From contig JAIFNN010000229.1 of assembly GCA_020047715.1 (NCBI GenBank), positions 1 through 39,022 of the forward strand: a stretch of 39,022 nt of DNA, written 5' to 3'. The translations under genes were made by a program, and so were the position numbers. This DNA comes from Bacteroidota bacterium. GTDB taxonomy: Bacteria; Bacteroidota; Bacteroidia; Bacteroidales; GCA-2748055. Shown piece by piece: positions 1-7,642 of the stretch (position 1 is its first letter; each line of letters opens with the position of its first letter). The notes beneath the pieces were generated by a model that worked only from the letters and a program-made list of their open reading frames with translations, did no database searches and was not told the DNA's origin.

Positions 1-295
1 TCAGTTTGCCCTGTCCGTGTCGTTTCCCTTTTAAAAATCCTCCGATGTATACGGCTCCGGATGAATAGGTGTAGACACCTTTCCCATGCGGATAGCCATT
101 TTTGAAGGATCCGGCATACCGGTCCGTGCCTGTTGCTTCCCCAACACCATGGGCAAGACCCTTTTTACAGTCACCTGTATAGTCCCCAACCAATTCCGGT
201 TGCAGAACCTTGCACGCGCCGGTTTCCTGAGTATATGACAGGGCCAATGGTGATAGAAGCGCGAATACCAGCAAAAGACATTTTAAACATTTCAT
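1..295 (-). CDS. MORN-repeat protein, N-terminal part (cut by window edge)
   Basis: Reading the minus strand from the ATG at 295 gives 98 codons with no stop before the window edge, so this is only the N-terminus. Residues 1-20 are a typical signal peptide (MKCLKCLLLVFALLSPLAL), so the protein is probably exported. From about residue 38 there are three MORN-type repeats (YTGDCKKGLAHGVGEA, YAGSFKNGYPHGKGVY, YIGGFLKGKRHGQGKL) with the usual G-x-G spacing. MORN repeats form beta-hairpin ladders used for binding or scaffolding, and no enzymatic role can be read from them. It is divergent from sucD, with a 153-bp shared upstream region. A second in-frame ATG at 290 is not in the same frame and was not used. 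The MORN call is firm; the function is unknown. Confidence 0.8.
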   Translation of the reverse strand, partial: MKCLKCLLLVFALLSPLALSYTQETGACKVLQPELVGDYTGDCKKGLAHGVGEATGTDRYAGSFKNGYPHGKGVYTYSSGAVYIGGFLKGKRHGQGKL

Positions 296-385
296 TGTTA
301 ATAATTTATAGTTGTTTTTAATCCCCTGAAAAAAAAACAAGTTATATTTAAAACCGATGGATTACAATTATAATCGGGAATTTCT

Positions 386-393
386 TAAGTTTG
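386..393 (+). promoter_or_regulatory. Bacteroidota-type -7 box upstream of sucD
   Basis: TAAGTTTG matches the Bacteroidota -7 consensus TAnnTTTG and lies 55 bp before the sucD ATG. No clear TTTG is seen at the -33 position, so this rests on the -7 element alone. Confidence 0.45.
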
Positions 394-448
394 CATCTTT
401 AATTTCGGACTGTTAAAGTAATAAAAAACATTTTAAAAAAGCATTTTC

Positions 449-1318
449 ATGAGCGTTTTATTAAACAAGGATTCCAAAGTTATTGTACAGGGATTTACCG
501 GGAGTGAAGGCACTTTTCACGCGCAGCAAATGATTGAATACGGAACCCGGGTTGTTGGGGGTGTGACTCCTGGAAAAGGAGGGCAGGAGCATATTGGCAA
601 GCCTGTTTTCAACACGGTTGAAGAGGCTGTCAAAGCCACAGCTGCTGACACCTCTGTTATCTTTGTTCCCCCTGCCTTTGCAGCCGATGCCATTATGGAA
701 GCCGCCAACGCCGGTATAAAGCTCATCGTATGCATAACCGAAGGAATACCGGTTTCGGATATGGTAAAAGTTAAAGAATACCTTGCCGACAAGGGATCCC
801 GTCTGATCGGCCCCAACTGTCCAGGAATCATTACCCCCGGCGAGGCTAAGGTTGGAATTATGCCAGGGTTTATTCACAAAAAAGGTAGTATTGGCATTGT
901 CTCCCGCAGTGGAACCTTGACCTATGAAGCCGTTGACCAGGTTACAAAAGCCGGACTTGGACAATCGACCTGCATCGGAATCGGCGGAGACCCGATTATC
1001 GGCACCACCACGCTGGATGCGGTTAAGTTGTTGATGGAAGACGACGACACCAAAGGCATCATCATGATTGGAGAAATCGGTGGCAGCATGGAGACCGATG
1101 CTGCTTACTGGATTCAGAAAAACGGAACCAAGCCTGTTGTTGGTTTCATTGCAGGCCAGACCGCTCCAAAGGGCAGAAGAATGGGTCATGCCGGGGCAAT
1201 CATCGGAGGAAAAGCCGATACCGCTGCCGCCAAAATGGAAATCATGAAGGAATGCGGTATCAGTGTTGTTGAATCGCCTGCGGACCTGGGAAAGACCATC
1301 GCCGGACTGGTGAAATAG
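449..1318 (+). CDS. sucD: Succinate-CoA ligase (ADP/GDP-forming), alpha subunit
   Basis: This is the alpha subunit of succinyl-CoA synthetase, which interconverts succinyl-CoA and succinate with substrate-level phosphorylation in the TCA cycle. At 289 aa it has the standard length. The N-terminal CoA-binding domain carries [10 protein letters not shown] (residues 15-24), and the ligase domain carries the phosphohistidine loop RRMGHAGAI with His247 as the phosphorylated residue. The enzyme needs the beta subunit SucC, which is usually encoded immediately upstream. Here the upstream neighbour is a divergent MORN gene and the downstream one is fabG, so sucC must be elsewhere. A long open frame on the opposite strand (461-1336) is a codon-bias shadow. 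Confidence 0.97.
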   Translation: MSVLLNKDSKVIVQGFTGSEGTFHAQQMIEYGTRVVGGVTPGKGGQEHIGKPVFNTVEEAVKATAADTSVIFVPPAFAADAIMEAANAGIKLIVCITEGIPVSDMVKVKEYLADKGSRLIGPNCPGIITPGEAKVGIMPGFIHKKGSIGIVSRSGTLTYEAVDQVTKAGLGQSTCIGIGGDPIIGTTTLDAVKLLMEDDDTKGIIMIGEIGGSMETDAAYWIQKNGTKPVVGFIAGQTAPKGRRMGHAGAIIGGKADTAAAKMEIMKECGISVVESPADLGKTIAGLVK

Positions 1319-1381
1319 TTTGTTTTTGTATATCACAAATAAACTCCTTTTCTTTGTCGGGAAATTTTAAAAAACTCAAAC

Positions 1382-2128
1382 ATGGAAAACCTAAAAGGTA
1401 AAACCGCAATTATTACAGGGGCTGCAAGGGGAATCGGACGACAGATTGCTCTCAGTTTCGCAAAGGAAGGTGCTGATGTTGCCTTTACCGATCTTAAGAT
1501 TGACGAGAACATGCAGTCGCTCGAAAAAGAACTGGCTGCTCTGGGTGTAAGAGGAAAAGGTTATGCTTCCGATGCCAGCAATTATACTCAAACCGATGAG
1601 GTAGTTGAGCAGATTGTGAAAGATTTCGGGAAAGTCGATATCCTGATCAATAATGCAGGTATTACACGCGACACCTTGCTGATGCGCATGGATGAAGAAA
1701 CCTGGGATATGGTTATAAAAGTAAACCTGAAGTCTGTTTTTAATTTTACCAAGGCCGTTCAAAAGACGATGTTGAAGCAGCGCTCGGGATCCATTATAAA
1801 CATGAGCTCCGTGGTTGGGGTTTCAGGTAACGCCGGACAGTCGAACTACTCCGCATCCAAAGCCGGAATTATCGGCTTTACCAAATCCATCGCAAAGGAA
1901 TTGGGATCAAGAGGAATTCGCTGTAACGCAATTGCTCCCGGTTTTATCATAACCGACATGACAGCAAAGCTATCCGATGAGGTCAGGGAAGAATGGATAA
2001 AGGGAATTCCACTCAGAAGAGGCGGTACTCCCGAAGATGTGGCAAAAGTATGTGTTTTTCTGGGATCTGACCTTTCCGATTATGTTAGCGGACAGGTGAT
2101 TAATGTTTGTGGTGGAATGAATACCTAA
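1382..2128 (+). CDS. fabG: 3-oxoacyl-[acyl-carrier-protein] reductase
   Basis: This short-chain dehydrogenase/reductase of 248 aa reduces 3-oxoacyl-ACP with NADPH in the fatty-acid elongation cycle. The sequence shows the Rossmann glycine motif TGAARGIG (12-19), the NNAG motif (90-93) and the catalytic Ser143, Tyr156 and Lys160 (the last two in YSASK). The C-terminus (SDYVSGQVINVCGGMNT) is typical of FabG. It starts 63 bp after sucD on the same strand and may be cotranscribed with it. A different SDR substrate cannot be ruled out from sequence alone, because Bacteroidota often have several FabG-like paralogues, but the end-to-end match is strong. Confidence 0.9.
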   Translation: MENLKGKTAIITGAARGIGRQIALSFAKEGADVAFTDLKIDENMQSLEKELAALGVRGKGYASDASNYTQTDEVVEQIVKDFGKVDILINNAGITRDTLLMRMDEETWDMVIKVNLKSVFNFTKAVQKTMLKQRSGSIINMSSVVGVSGNAGQSNYSASKAGIIGFTKSIAKELGSRGIRCNAIAPGFIITDMTAKLSDEVREEWIKGIPLRRGGTPEDVAKVCVFLGSDLSDYVSGQVINVCGGMNT

Positions 2129-2218
2129 TCATTAAATAAACGATTCATGATCAGGTTTTTCGCAAAAGAGAATTATTTATTCATTAATTTCGTTGCGAAA
2201 AACCTGATTGTTTTTTTT

Positions 2219-3175
2219 ATGTCCCGACCATTCGTTATTTTCCTGCTTCTGATCACGGCTGCATCCTGCACGCCTGCCAACTACTTGAAACTCGATATTC
2301 TAAATCCCGCGGAATACACGATTACCGATTCCGGAAACATTCTGGTTCTCAACGCATCCTACCTTCCTTCCGCAATGCACGAGAAATCGAATCTCATGAG
2401 TAGGATGAGGGATAGTGAAAAACTGATTTTCGACACCCTGATTATGGCAAATCTTTTTAACGGATTATTTTCCGCATTAAGCGAATCACCTGTTGAAAGC
2501 CTTCAAAATGCTGAATATTACGAAAGCAGGACGCGCGACACCACTAACTTTCTCTTTCCTCTTGCCCCTGAAGAAGTTGCCCGGATTTGCCGCGATAACA
2601 GCGCGGGATATGTCGTTTCTATGGAATACTACTCATTCAGCAGCAAATCTACCAGGGAAATGTTGAATTACTCAGGTTGGGTTAACAACCTCGACGTTTC
2701 ATACAAGCTTGTTTGGCGCATTTATGGCAGAGATGGAAATGTTTTGACTGAGGTTAACGATTCGTCGACTTTATATTGGCAGGCCGATTCGTACACGGAG
2801 CCAAACCCTGAGCTGACAGATGCTGTTCGTGAGGTTTTCTTTTTAGCGGGGGAGAAATTCGGAAAAAAAATTAGCCCATTCTGGTCTGTGCTTTCCCGTT
2901 CATATTTCCAGATGTACAGTTTCGGGGAGGACATTTCGTTCGACAGGGAGCCCCTCGAGCTTCTCACAACAGGCAAAAAACGAATTACAGCATTTAAAGC
3001 CTGCTACAACCTGGCGGTTCTGAGCGAATCGGAAGACAAACTTGAGGAAGCCCTGAATTGGCTTGAAAAAGCAGAAGCAATCAAGGAATCGGAGTATGTG
3101 GATATTTACCGCAATAAACTCCGAAAGCGCTTGGAAGTTCGAGAAAAACTTGATTATCAACTTGGTTCAAACTAA
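2219..3175 (+). CDS. DUF6340-like Bacteroidota lipoprotein
   Basis: The function is unknown. The frame opens at 2147, but the ATG at 2219 gives a clean lipoprotein signal (MSRPFVIFLLLITAASC, lipid-modified Cys17), so I chose that start, giving 318 aa. The body begins with a beta-rich segment (LVLNASYLPSAMHEK). Near the C-terminus there is a helical-hairpin stretch resembling one TPR (FKACYNLAVLSESE, then LEEALNWLEKAE). This arrangement matches what I know of the Bacteroidota DUF6340 family, but I assign it from memory of the pattern and could not search. It ends 10 bp before the M48 protease start, so the two genes are probably cotranscribed and both act at the envelope. Confidence 0.6.
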   Translation: MSRPFVIFLLLITAASCTPANYLKLDILNPAEYTITDSGNILVLNASYLPSAMHEKSNLMSRMRDSEKLIFDTLIMANLFNGLFSALSESPVESLQNAEYYESRTRDTTNFLFPLAPEEVARICRDNSAGYVVSMEYYSFSSKSTREMLNYSGWVNNLDVSYKLVWRIYGRDGNVLTEVNDSSTLYWQADSYTEPNPELTDAVREVFFLAGEKFGKKISPFWSVLSRSYFQMYSFGEDISFDREPLELLTTGKKRITAFKACYNLAVLSESEDKLEEALNWLEKAEAIKESEYVDIYRNKLRKRLEVREKLDYQLGSN

Positions 3176-3185
3176 AAAACCTGAA

Positions 3186-4421
3186 ATGTACAATACCGTA
3201 TTCTTTATTATTCTGGGAATTATTGTTGTAAGCTTTATTTTTGAAAAGCTGCTCGACTACCTGAACCTTAAACACATCTTTCCCGGACTTCCGCCGGAAG
3301 TAGCTGATGTGTTTGATGCTGAGAGCTATAAAAAGTCGCAGCTGTACAAGCAGGTCAACACTCGTTTTTCTTTTGTCATGAGCAGTTTCAGCCTTATGCT
3401 CACCCTTCTGATGCTGCTGTTGGGCGGCTTTGGCTGGGTAAACGACTTTGCGTTTTCCCTTTTTGAAAACTATATTGCTGTTGCCCTCCTGTTTTTTGGA
3501 ATCCTCATGTTTGCATCCGATATCCTTACGACCCCGTTTTCTGTTTATGATACTTTTGTCATCGAGCAGAAATTCGGCTTCAATAAAACCAGCCCCAAGA
3601 CCTTTGTTCTCGATAAACTTAAAGGATGGCTCATCGGTGCTATTCTCGGGGGAGGTATACTGGCCCTGCTTATATGGTTTTTCCAACTGTCGGGCGAATA
3701 CTTCTGGCTGCTCGCCTGGGCTGCAATCAGCGTTTTTACCATTTTAATGACCATGTTTTATTCCCAGCTGATTGTGCCGCTTTTCAACAAACAGACCCCG
3801 CTTGAAGATGGGGACCTGAAAACGGCCATTAAGGAGATGTCGGACAAAACAGGTTTCAAACTCGACAATGTATATGTAATCGACGGGTCGAAGCGATCCA
3901 CAAAAGCAAATGCCTATTTCACCGGACTTGGTTCGAAAAAACGAATTGTACTTTACGACACACTTATCAACGATTTGAGTACCCCGGAAATTGTTGCCGT
4001 TTTAGCTCACGAGATAGGCCACTACAAGAAGAAACATAACCTTTCAGGAACCGTAAGCGGCATACTGCAGGCAGGACTCACCCTTTTTCTGTTCTCCCTA
4101 TTGATAAATAACCCTGCTTTATCGGTCGCACTTAATGTAGAGGAGCCAAATTTTCATATCTCACTGATCGCATTCGGCATCCTGTATACTCCGGTTTCCA
4201 TGTTAACGGGCATTTTCTCCAGCATCATCAGCCGCAGACACGAGTACCAGGCAGATCGGTTTGCTGCTGAGAATTCCGATGCAAATGAACTGATTTCGGC
4301 CTTGAAAAAACTTTCCGGAAAAAACCTCAGCAACCTTACACCTCATCCGGCTTATGTGTTTTTTCACTATTCGCATCCTACTTTGTTGCAAAGGATCAAA
4401 GCCCTTTCGAAACTCAACTAA
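3186..4421 (+). CDS. M48 family Ste24/HtpX-like integral-membrane zinc metalloprotease
   Basis: This is a membrane-embedded zinc endopeptidase of the Ste24 (CAAX protease 1) type. The frame is open from 3063 but overlaps the previous gene. The ATG at 3186 starts the family-typical hydrophobic N-terminus (MYNTVFFIILGIIVV) and gives 411 aa, close to the usual Ste24 length. Several transmembrane segments are visible (about 2-20, 62-80, 97-113, 148-166, 172-195, 288-306, 325-345). The zinc site is HEIGH (275-279), and the third ligand is Glu353 in RRHEYQAD. The upstream EQKFGFNKTSP segment is also a family signature. Bacteria lack CAAX prenylation, so the likely role is membrane-protein quality control, which is inference. 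Confidence 0.93.
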   Translation: MYNTVFFIILGIIVVSFIFEKLLDYLNLKHIFPGLPPEVADVFDAESYKKSQLYKQVNTRFSFVMSSFSLMLTLLMLLLGGFGWVNDFAFSLFENYIAVALLFFGILMFASDILTTPFSVYDTFVIEQKFGFNKTSPKTFVLDKLKGWLIGAILGGGILALLIWFFQLSGEYFWLLAWAAISVFTILMTMFYSQLIVPLFNKQTPLEDGDLKTAIKEMSDKTGFKLDNVYVIDGSKRSTKANAYFTGLGSKKRIVLYDTLINDLSTPEIVAVLAHEIGHYKKKHNLSGTVSGILQAGLTLFLFSLLINNPALSVALNVEEPNFHISLIAFGILYTPVSMLTGIFSSIISRRHEYQADRFAAENSDANELISALKKLSGKNLSNLTPHPAYVFFHYSHPTLLQRIKALSKLN

Positions 4422-4727
4422 ACATTTATCTGTAGTTTTTCTCTTTTCGCAAATCCTTTTGGTCTAAGCAAAAAAACCACTGATTCAGGCAAAACAGCAA
4501 AGCTTTTTTCTGCTGGTTGTCTTGGATCACAAGGCAGTGAAATCCGGCAAATTTTTTCCGGGCTTTTGACTGCAACATAGCCCTATTGACAAATCCGAGC
4601 GATTTGATGAACCATTCATTTTCTCCTGACGGGATGGGTGATCCCGAAATTTTCAACAAAAGTCCAATCTATTTGTTTAGACTTTAATCTGCTAAAAAAA
4701 ACTCAAGCAACTTCAACATTTAGAATC
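4422..4727. other. Intergenic region between the M48 protease and acs
   Basis: This 306-bp stretch holds no convincing gene. A 77-codon minus-strand frame (4426-4659) has a protein sequence that I do not recognise and no promoter or paired motif, so I do not call it. Short inverted repeats are present (CAGCA/TGCTG around 4496-4526, and CCGG twice around 4545-4561), but none is followed by a T run. No standard -7 box is clear in front of acs. Confidence 0.5.
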
Positions 4728-6680
4728 ATGGATGAAAACCCTTCCGGACTTTATATGCCGCATAAAGACCTTTTCAAAAATTCCCATGTGTCGTCTCTTG
4801 CCCACTATCACGAAATTTATCAGGAAAGCATCAGGTCAGGATCTGATTTCTGGGAAAAGAAGGCACATGAGTTTTTGCATTGGCAGCATGATTTTCAGCT
4901 GGTAAGCGACTGCGATTTTTCGGAGGGATTGGTATCCTGGTTTCTTGGCGGGAAGCTCAATGCATGCGAGAACTGCGTCGACAGACATGTAAAGGACAGG
5001 GGAGACCAGGTGGCGATTATCTGGGAAGCCGACGAGCCGGGCAACGAACAGCGGATCACCTATCGGGAGTTGCAACGTAATGTTTCGCGATTGGCTAATG
5101 TGCTCCGCCACAATGGTATCCGCAAGCGTGATAGGGTGGCCATTTACATGCCTATGATTCCGGAAGCAGTTTATGCTATGCTTGCCTGTGCCAGAATCGG
5201 TGCTGTGCATTCGGTTGTTTTTGCCGGATTTAGCGCGGAATCCCTTCGCGACAGGATAAACGATGCGAAATGCAAGGCCGTAATCACTGCCGATGAAGGT
5301 GTTCGGGGGAAAAAGATAATCCCGCTGAAAAGAATGGTTGACGAAGCCGTCATGGCTTGCCCAAGTGTTGAACATGTGTTGGTTTCAAAGCGCACGGGCG
5401 CGAAAATACCGTTTTATCCCCCCAGGGATATCTGGCTGAATGAAGCAATGGAGGCCGAAAGACCCTATTGTCCGATTGAGCATATGGATTCGGAAGACAC
5501 ACTCTTCCTTCTCTATACCTCGGGAAGCACAGGAAAGCCAAAAGGCCTCTCGCATACAACTGCAGGATATCTTTTGTTTGCAGCTATGACTCACAAATAT
5601 GTTTTCGATTACAAAGAAGATGAAATTTACGCCTGTGTTGCCGATATAGGATGGATAACAGGCCATTCTTATGTTGTTTACGGACCCTTGTTGAATGGGG
5701 GCACAACGGTTTTGTTCGAAAGCGTGCCAAATTATCCCGATGCCGGAAGATACTGGGAAATGGTAGAGCGACTTAAAATAAACCAATTTTATACAGCACC
5801 CACAGCTCTGCGGGCAATTCAGAGGGAAGGGGATGCATTTGTAAACAAATATGACCGTTCAAGTCTCAGAATCCTCGGAACCGTTGGCGAACCGATTAAC
5901 CCAGATACCTGGAAATGGTATTATGATGTGGTGGGAGAGGGAAGATGCTCAATCGTAGACACATGGTGGCAAACAGAGACCGGCGGAATCCTGATTTCTC
6001 CGCTGCCGGGAGCAATACCAACCAAGCCTGGCTCTGCCACATTGCCTTTTTTTGGTATCGAACCCGTCCTTTTGAGTCCCGAAGGAATTGAACTCACAAA
6101 TACTGAAGCCTCCGGTCTTCTGGCAATAAAAAAACCCTGGCCCAGTATGGCAAGAACAATTCAGGGAGATCATGTTCGCTTTTTTGAGACCTATCTGAAG
6201 CAGTTTAAAGGCTACTACCTTACAGGCGACGGTGCCACTCGCGATGCCGATGGGTATTATTGGCTGACAGGACGTGTGGACGATGTTTTGAATGTTTCCG
6301 GACACCGAATTGGTTCTGCGGAGATCGAAAGCGCCCTGGTGTCGCATCCGTTCTGCTCCGAAGCGGCAGTTGTAGGTTTCCCCCATGAAATAAAAGGAGA
6401 GGGGATTTTCGCCTATGTTATCCTGAGGGAAGGCTATGAGGCAGATGAGGAGCTCGTTGGCGAATTAAGAAATGAGGTAAGGCGGCATATCGGTGCTTTT
6501 GCTACACCCGATATGATTTTGCTCGCTCCTGGTCTTCCGAAAACGAGGTCAGGAAAAATCATGAGAAGGATTTTACGAAAAATTGCTGCAGGTCAAACGG
6601 ATGATCTGGGTGATATTACCACCCTTGCCGATCCTTCTGTGGTGGAGTCTTTAATTGTATTGAGGGCAGATCTGGGTTAA
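4728..6680 (+). CDS. acs: Acetyl-CoA synthetase (AMP-forming)
   Basis: The enzyme activates acetate to acetyl-CoA through acetyl-AMP. I chose the ATG at 4728 (MDENPSGLYM) rather than an in-frame ATG at 4638, because homology-like sequence begins there; this gives 650 aa, the normal Acs length. ANL-superfamily motifs appear in order: the P-loop YTSGSTGKPKGL (about 262-273), DIGWITGHSY, the acyl-pocket motif DTWWQTETGG (about 411-420), then YLTGD and GRVDDVLNVSGHRIG near the C-terminal hinge. The catalytic lysine is Lys610 in TRSGKIMRR, the residue acetylated and silenced by protein acetyltransferases in other bacteria. The Trp pair in DTWWQTE favours acetate over longer acyl chains. It stands alone on its strand. 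Confidence 0.95.
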   Translation: MDENPSGLYMPHKDLFKNSHVSSLAHYHEIYQESIRSGSDFWEKKAHEFLHWQHDFQLVSDCDFSEGLVSWFLGGKLNACENCVDRHVKDRGDQVAIIWEADEPGNEQRITYRELQRNVSRLANVLRHNGIRKRDRVAIYMPMIPEAVYAMLACARIGAVHSVVFAGFSAESLRDRINDAKCKAVITADEGVRGKKIIPLKRMVDEAVMACPSVEHVLVSKRTGAKIPFYPPRDIWLNEAMEAERPYCPIEHMDSEDTLFLLYTSGSTGKPKGLSHTTAGYLLFAAMTHKYVFDYKEDEIYACVADIGWITGHSYVVYGPLLNGGTTVLFESVPNYPDAGRYWEMVERLKINQFYTAPTALRAIQREGDAFVNKYDRSSLRILGTVGEPINPDTWKWYYDVVGEGRCSIVDTWWQTETGGILISPLPGAIPTKPGSATLPFFGIEPVLLSPEGIELTNTEASGLLAIKKPWPSMARTIQGDHVRFFETYLKQFKGYYLTGDGATRDADGYYWLTGRVDDVLNVSGHRIGSAEIESALVSHPFCSEAAVVGFPHEIKGEGIFAYVILREGYEADEELVGELRNEVRRHIGAFATPDMILLAPGLPKTRSGKIMRRILRKIAAGQTDDLGDITTLADPSVVESLIVLRADLG

Positions 6681-6691
6681 GTTTATATCGA

Positions 6692-6761
6692 ATCATTGTT
6701 GTCCGGTAAATATAATAAGGTTTTAAGGTAATTTGAACGCCTTTAACCAGACAACAATGAT
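6692..6761. repeat. Nested inverted repeat between acs and msrB
   Basis: Arms of 12 nt match perfectly (6692-6703 ATCATTGTTGTC; 6750-6761 GACAACAATGAT). Between them is a second hairpin: GGTT..AAGG at 6719-6728 pairs with CCTTTAACC at 6740-6748, closing an 11-nt loop. The only loose parts are a 15-nt left internal loop and one base on the right. A run of six T at 6774-6779 follows about 12 bp downstream. It could end the acs transcript, or it could be a structured 5' leader of msrB, whose ATG is 34 bp downstream. Confidence 0.6.
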
Positions 6762-6795
6762 ATTGAATAGTTGATTTTTTAAAACACTAAAGGAA

Positions 6796-7293
6796 ATGAG
6801 GAAATTATTAATATTTAATCTGCTGCTTGTTAGCGTTATGGTTAATGCTTGTGCGCAGCAGAATGTAAAGGAGAACAATGCCATGACTGTACCTGAAGAT
6901 TTGACAATCAAGGATGGAAAGGAAAAACCCTTTAATCCCTTAAACACATTTGAAAAGTTCGTGATTCTCGAAAAGGGCACAGAACGTGCATGGACAGGAC
7001 TTTACACTGATCATAAGGAAAAAGGAACCTATGTTTGCAAGCAATGCAATGCACCTTTATACCAGTCGAACGACAAGTTCGATTCGCATTGCGGCTGGCC
7101 AAGTTTCGACGACGAAATTCCCGGAGCGGTAAAAAGAAAAACCGACGCCGACGGAAGCCGCACAGAAATTATCTGTAACAATTGTGGGGGACATTTGGGT
7201 CATGTTTTTGAGGGCGAACGATTTACCGATAAAAATACCCGCCATTGCGTCAATTCCGTATCCCTGCTTTTCGTGCCGGAAAAAAACAAATGA
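6796..7293 (+). CDS. msrB: Peptide-methionine (R)-S-oxide reductase, exported
   Basis: MsrB reduces the R epimer of methionine sulfoxide in proteins. The 165-aa product has an N-terminal lipoprotein-like signal ([19 protein letters not shown], Cys19), so it should act outside the cytoplasm, anchored to a membrane. The MsrB domain spans about residues 50-160. Two CxxC pairs bind structural zinc (Cys81/Cys84 and Cys127/Cys130), GWPSF (100-104) lines the substrate pocket, and the catalytic Cys151 is in RHCVNS. A separate msrA with a hydrophobic N-terminus lies at 36002-36625. The gene follows a large stem-loop and precedes the tRNA-Gly promoter. Confidence 0.94.
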   Translation: MRKLLIFNLLLVSVMVNACAQQNVKENNAMTVPEDLTIKDGKEKPFNPLNTFEKFVILEKGTERAWTGLYTDHKEKGTYVCKQCNAPLYQSNDKFDSHCGWPSFDDEIPGAVKRKTDADGSRTEIICNNCGGHLGHVFEGERFTDKNTRHCVNSVSLLFVPEKNK

Positions 7294-7305
7294 TTTTCTG
7301 CAGGA

Positions 7306-7336
7306 TTTGTATTCCTCTGGAAAATTATTAAATTTG
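7306..7336 (+). promoter_or_regulatory. Strong Bacteroidota promoter for the tRNA-Gly transcript
   Basis: TTTG at 7306-7309 (-33) and TAAATTTG at 7329-7336 (-7, consensus TAnnTTTG) are separated by 19 bp, the spacing expected for the Bacteroidota primary sigma factor. The start site should fall near 7343, about 50 nt before the tRNA. The transcript would therefore carry the tRNA-like hairpin at 7349-7382 as its leader. Confidence 0.7.
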
Positions 7337-7348
7337 CGCTGCTCTAAA

Positions 7349-7382
7349 CGGGAGTAGACTCAGGGATAGTCTGAGGGTCTCC
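7349..7382 (+). other. tRNA-like hairpin or relic in the tRNA-Gly leader
   Basis: The segment reads like a shortened copy of the tRNA 14 bp downstream. CGGGAGTAG, then CTCAGGGATAG, then CTGAGGGTC, mirror CGGGAGTAG, CTCAGGGGTAG and CTGAGGGTC in the tRNA. The anticodon arm and T-arm are missing. It can fold on its own: GGAG (7351-7354) pairs with CTCC (7379-7382), and AGACT (7356-7360) pairs with AGTCT (7368-7372) around a 7-nt loop. It is either a partial tRNA duplication in decay or a processing or leader structure. Confidence 0.5.
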
Positions 7383-7395
7383 AAAAAAACATAAG

Positions 7396-7467
7396 GCGGG
7401 AGTAGCTCAGGGGTAGAGCATCAGCTTCCCAAGCTGAGGGTCGAGGGTTCGAATCCCTTTTCCCGCT
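7396..7467 (+). tRNA. tRNA-Gly (anticodon CCC)
   Basis: This is a 72-nt cloverleaf. The acceptor stem is GCGGGAG/TTCCCGC with one G-U pair, and the D-arm is GCTC..GAGC. The anticodon stem TCAGC/GCTGA closes the loop TTCCCAA, giving anticodon CCC for GGG codons. The T-arm GAGGG/CCCTT has the invariant TTCGAAT loop, and the discriminator base is T. The CCA end is not encoded. A matched promoter lies at 7306-7336. Confidence 0.95.
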
Positions 7468-7616
7468 CGATAAATAGTCTCATTACCATGGGGCTATTTT
7501 TATTTTGAATACCTTTCGAACCGATTGACCACAGACCAAACATCTGCTTGAATGGAGTTTATCCTGGCTATCCTCAATCATTCGTGTAATTCCCAGAAAA
7601 TCGAGAAATGTATTTG

Positions 7617-7624
7617 TATCTTTG
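7617..7624 (+). promoter_or_regulatory. Bacteroidota-type -7 box upstream of cinA
   Basis: TATCTTTG fits TAnnTTTG exactly and lies 18 bp before the chosen cinA ATG (7643). It overlaps an earlier in-frame codon and so supports the later start. No TTTG is seen at -33. Confidence 0.5.
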
Positions 7625-7642
7625 CAGTCTGAAATAACAGTT

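Noticed and set aside
461-1336. A 291-codon open frame on the minus strand, opposite sucD
   Set aside because: It mirrors the codon bias of sucD over its full length. The product is rich in Asn, Gly and Phe with no recognisable domain, and sucD itself is unambiguous.
4426-4659. 77-codon minus-strand frame in the gap before acs
   Set aside because: No recognisable motif, no promoter box, and a composition like translated intergenic sequence.
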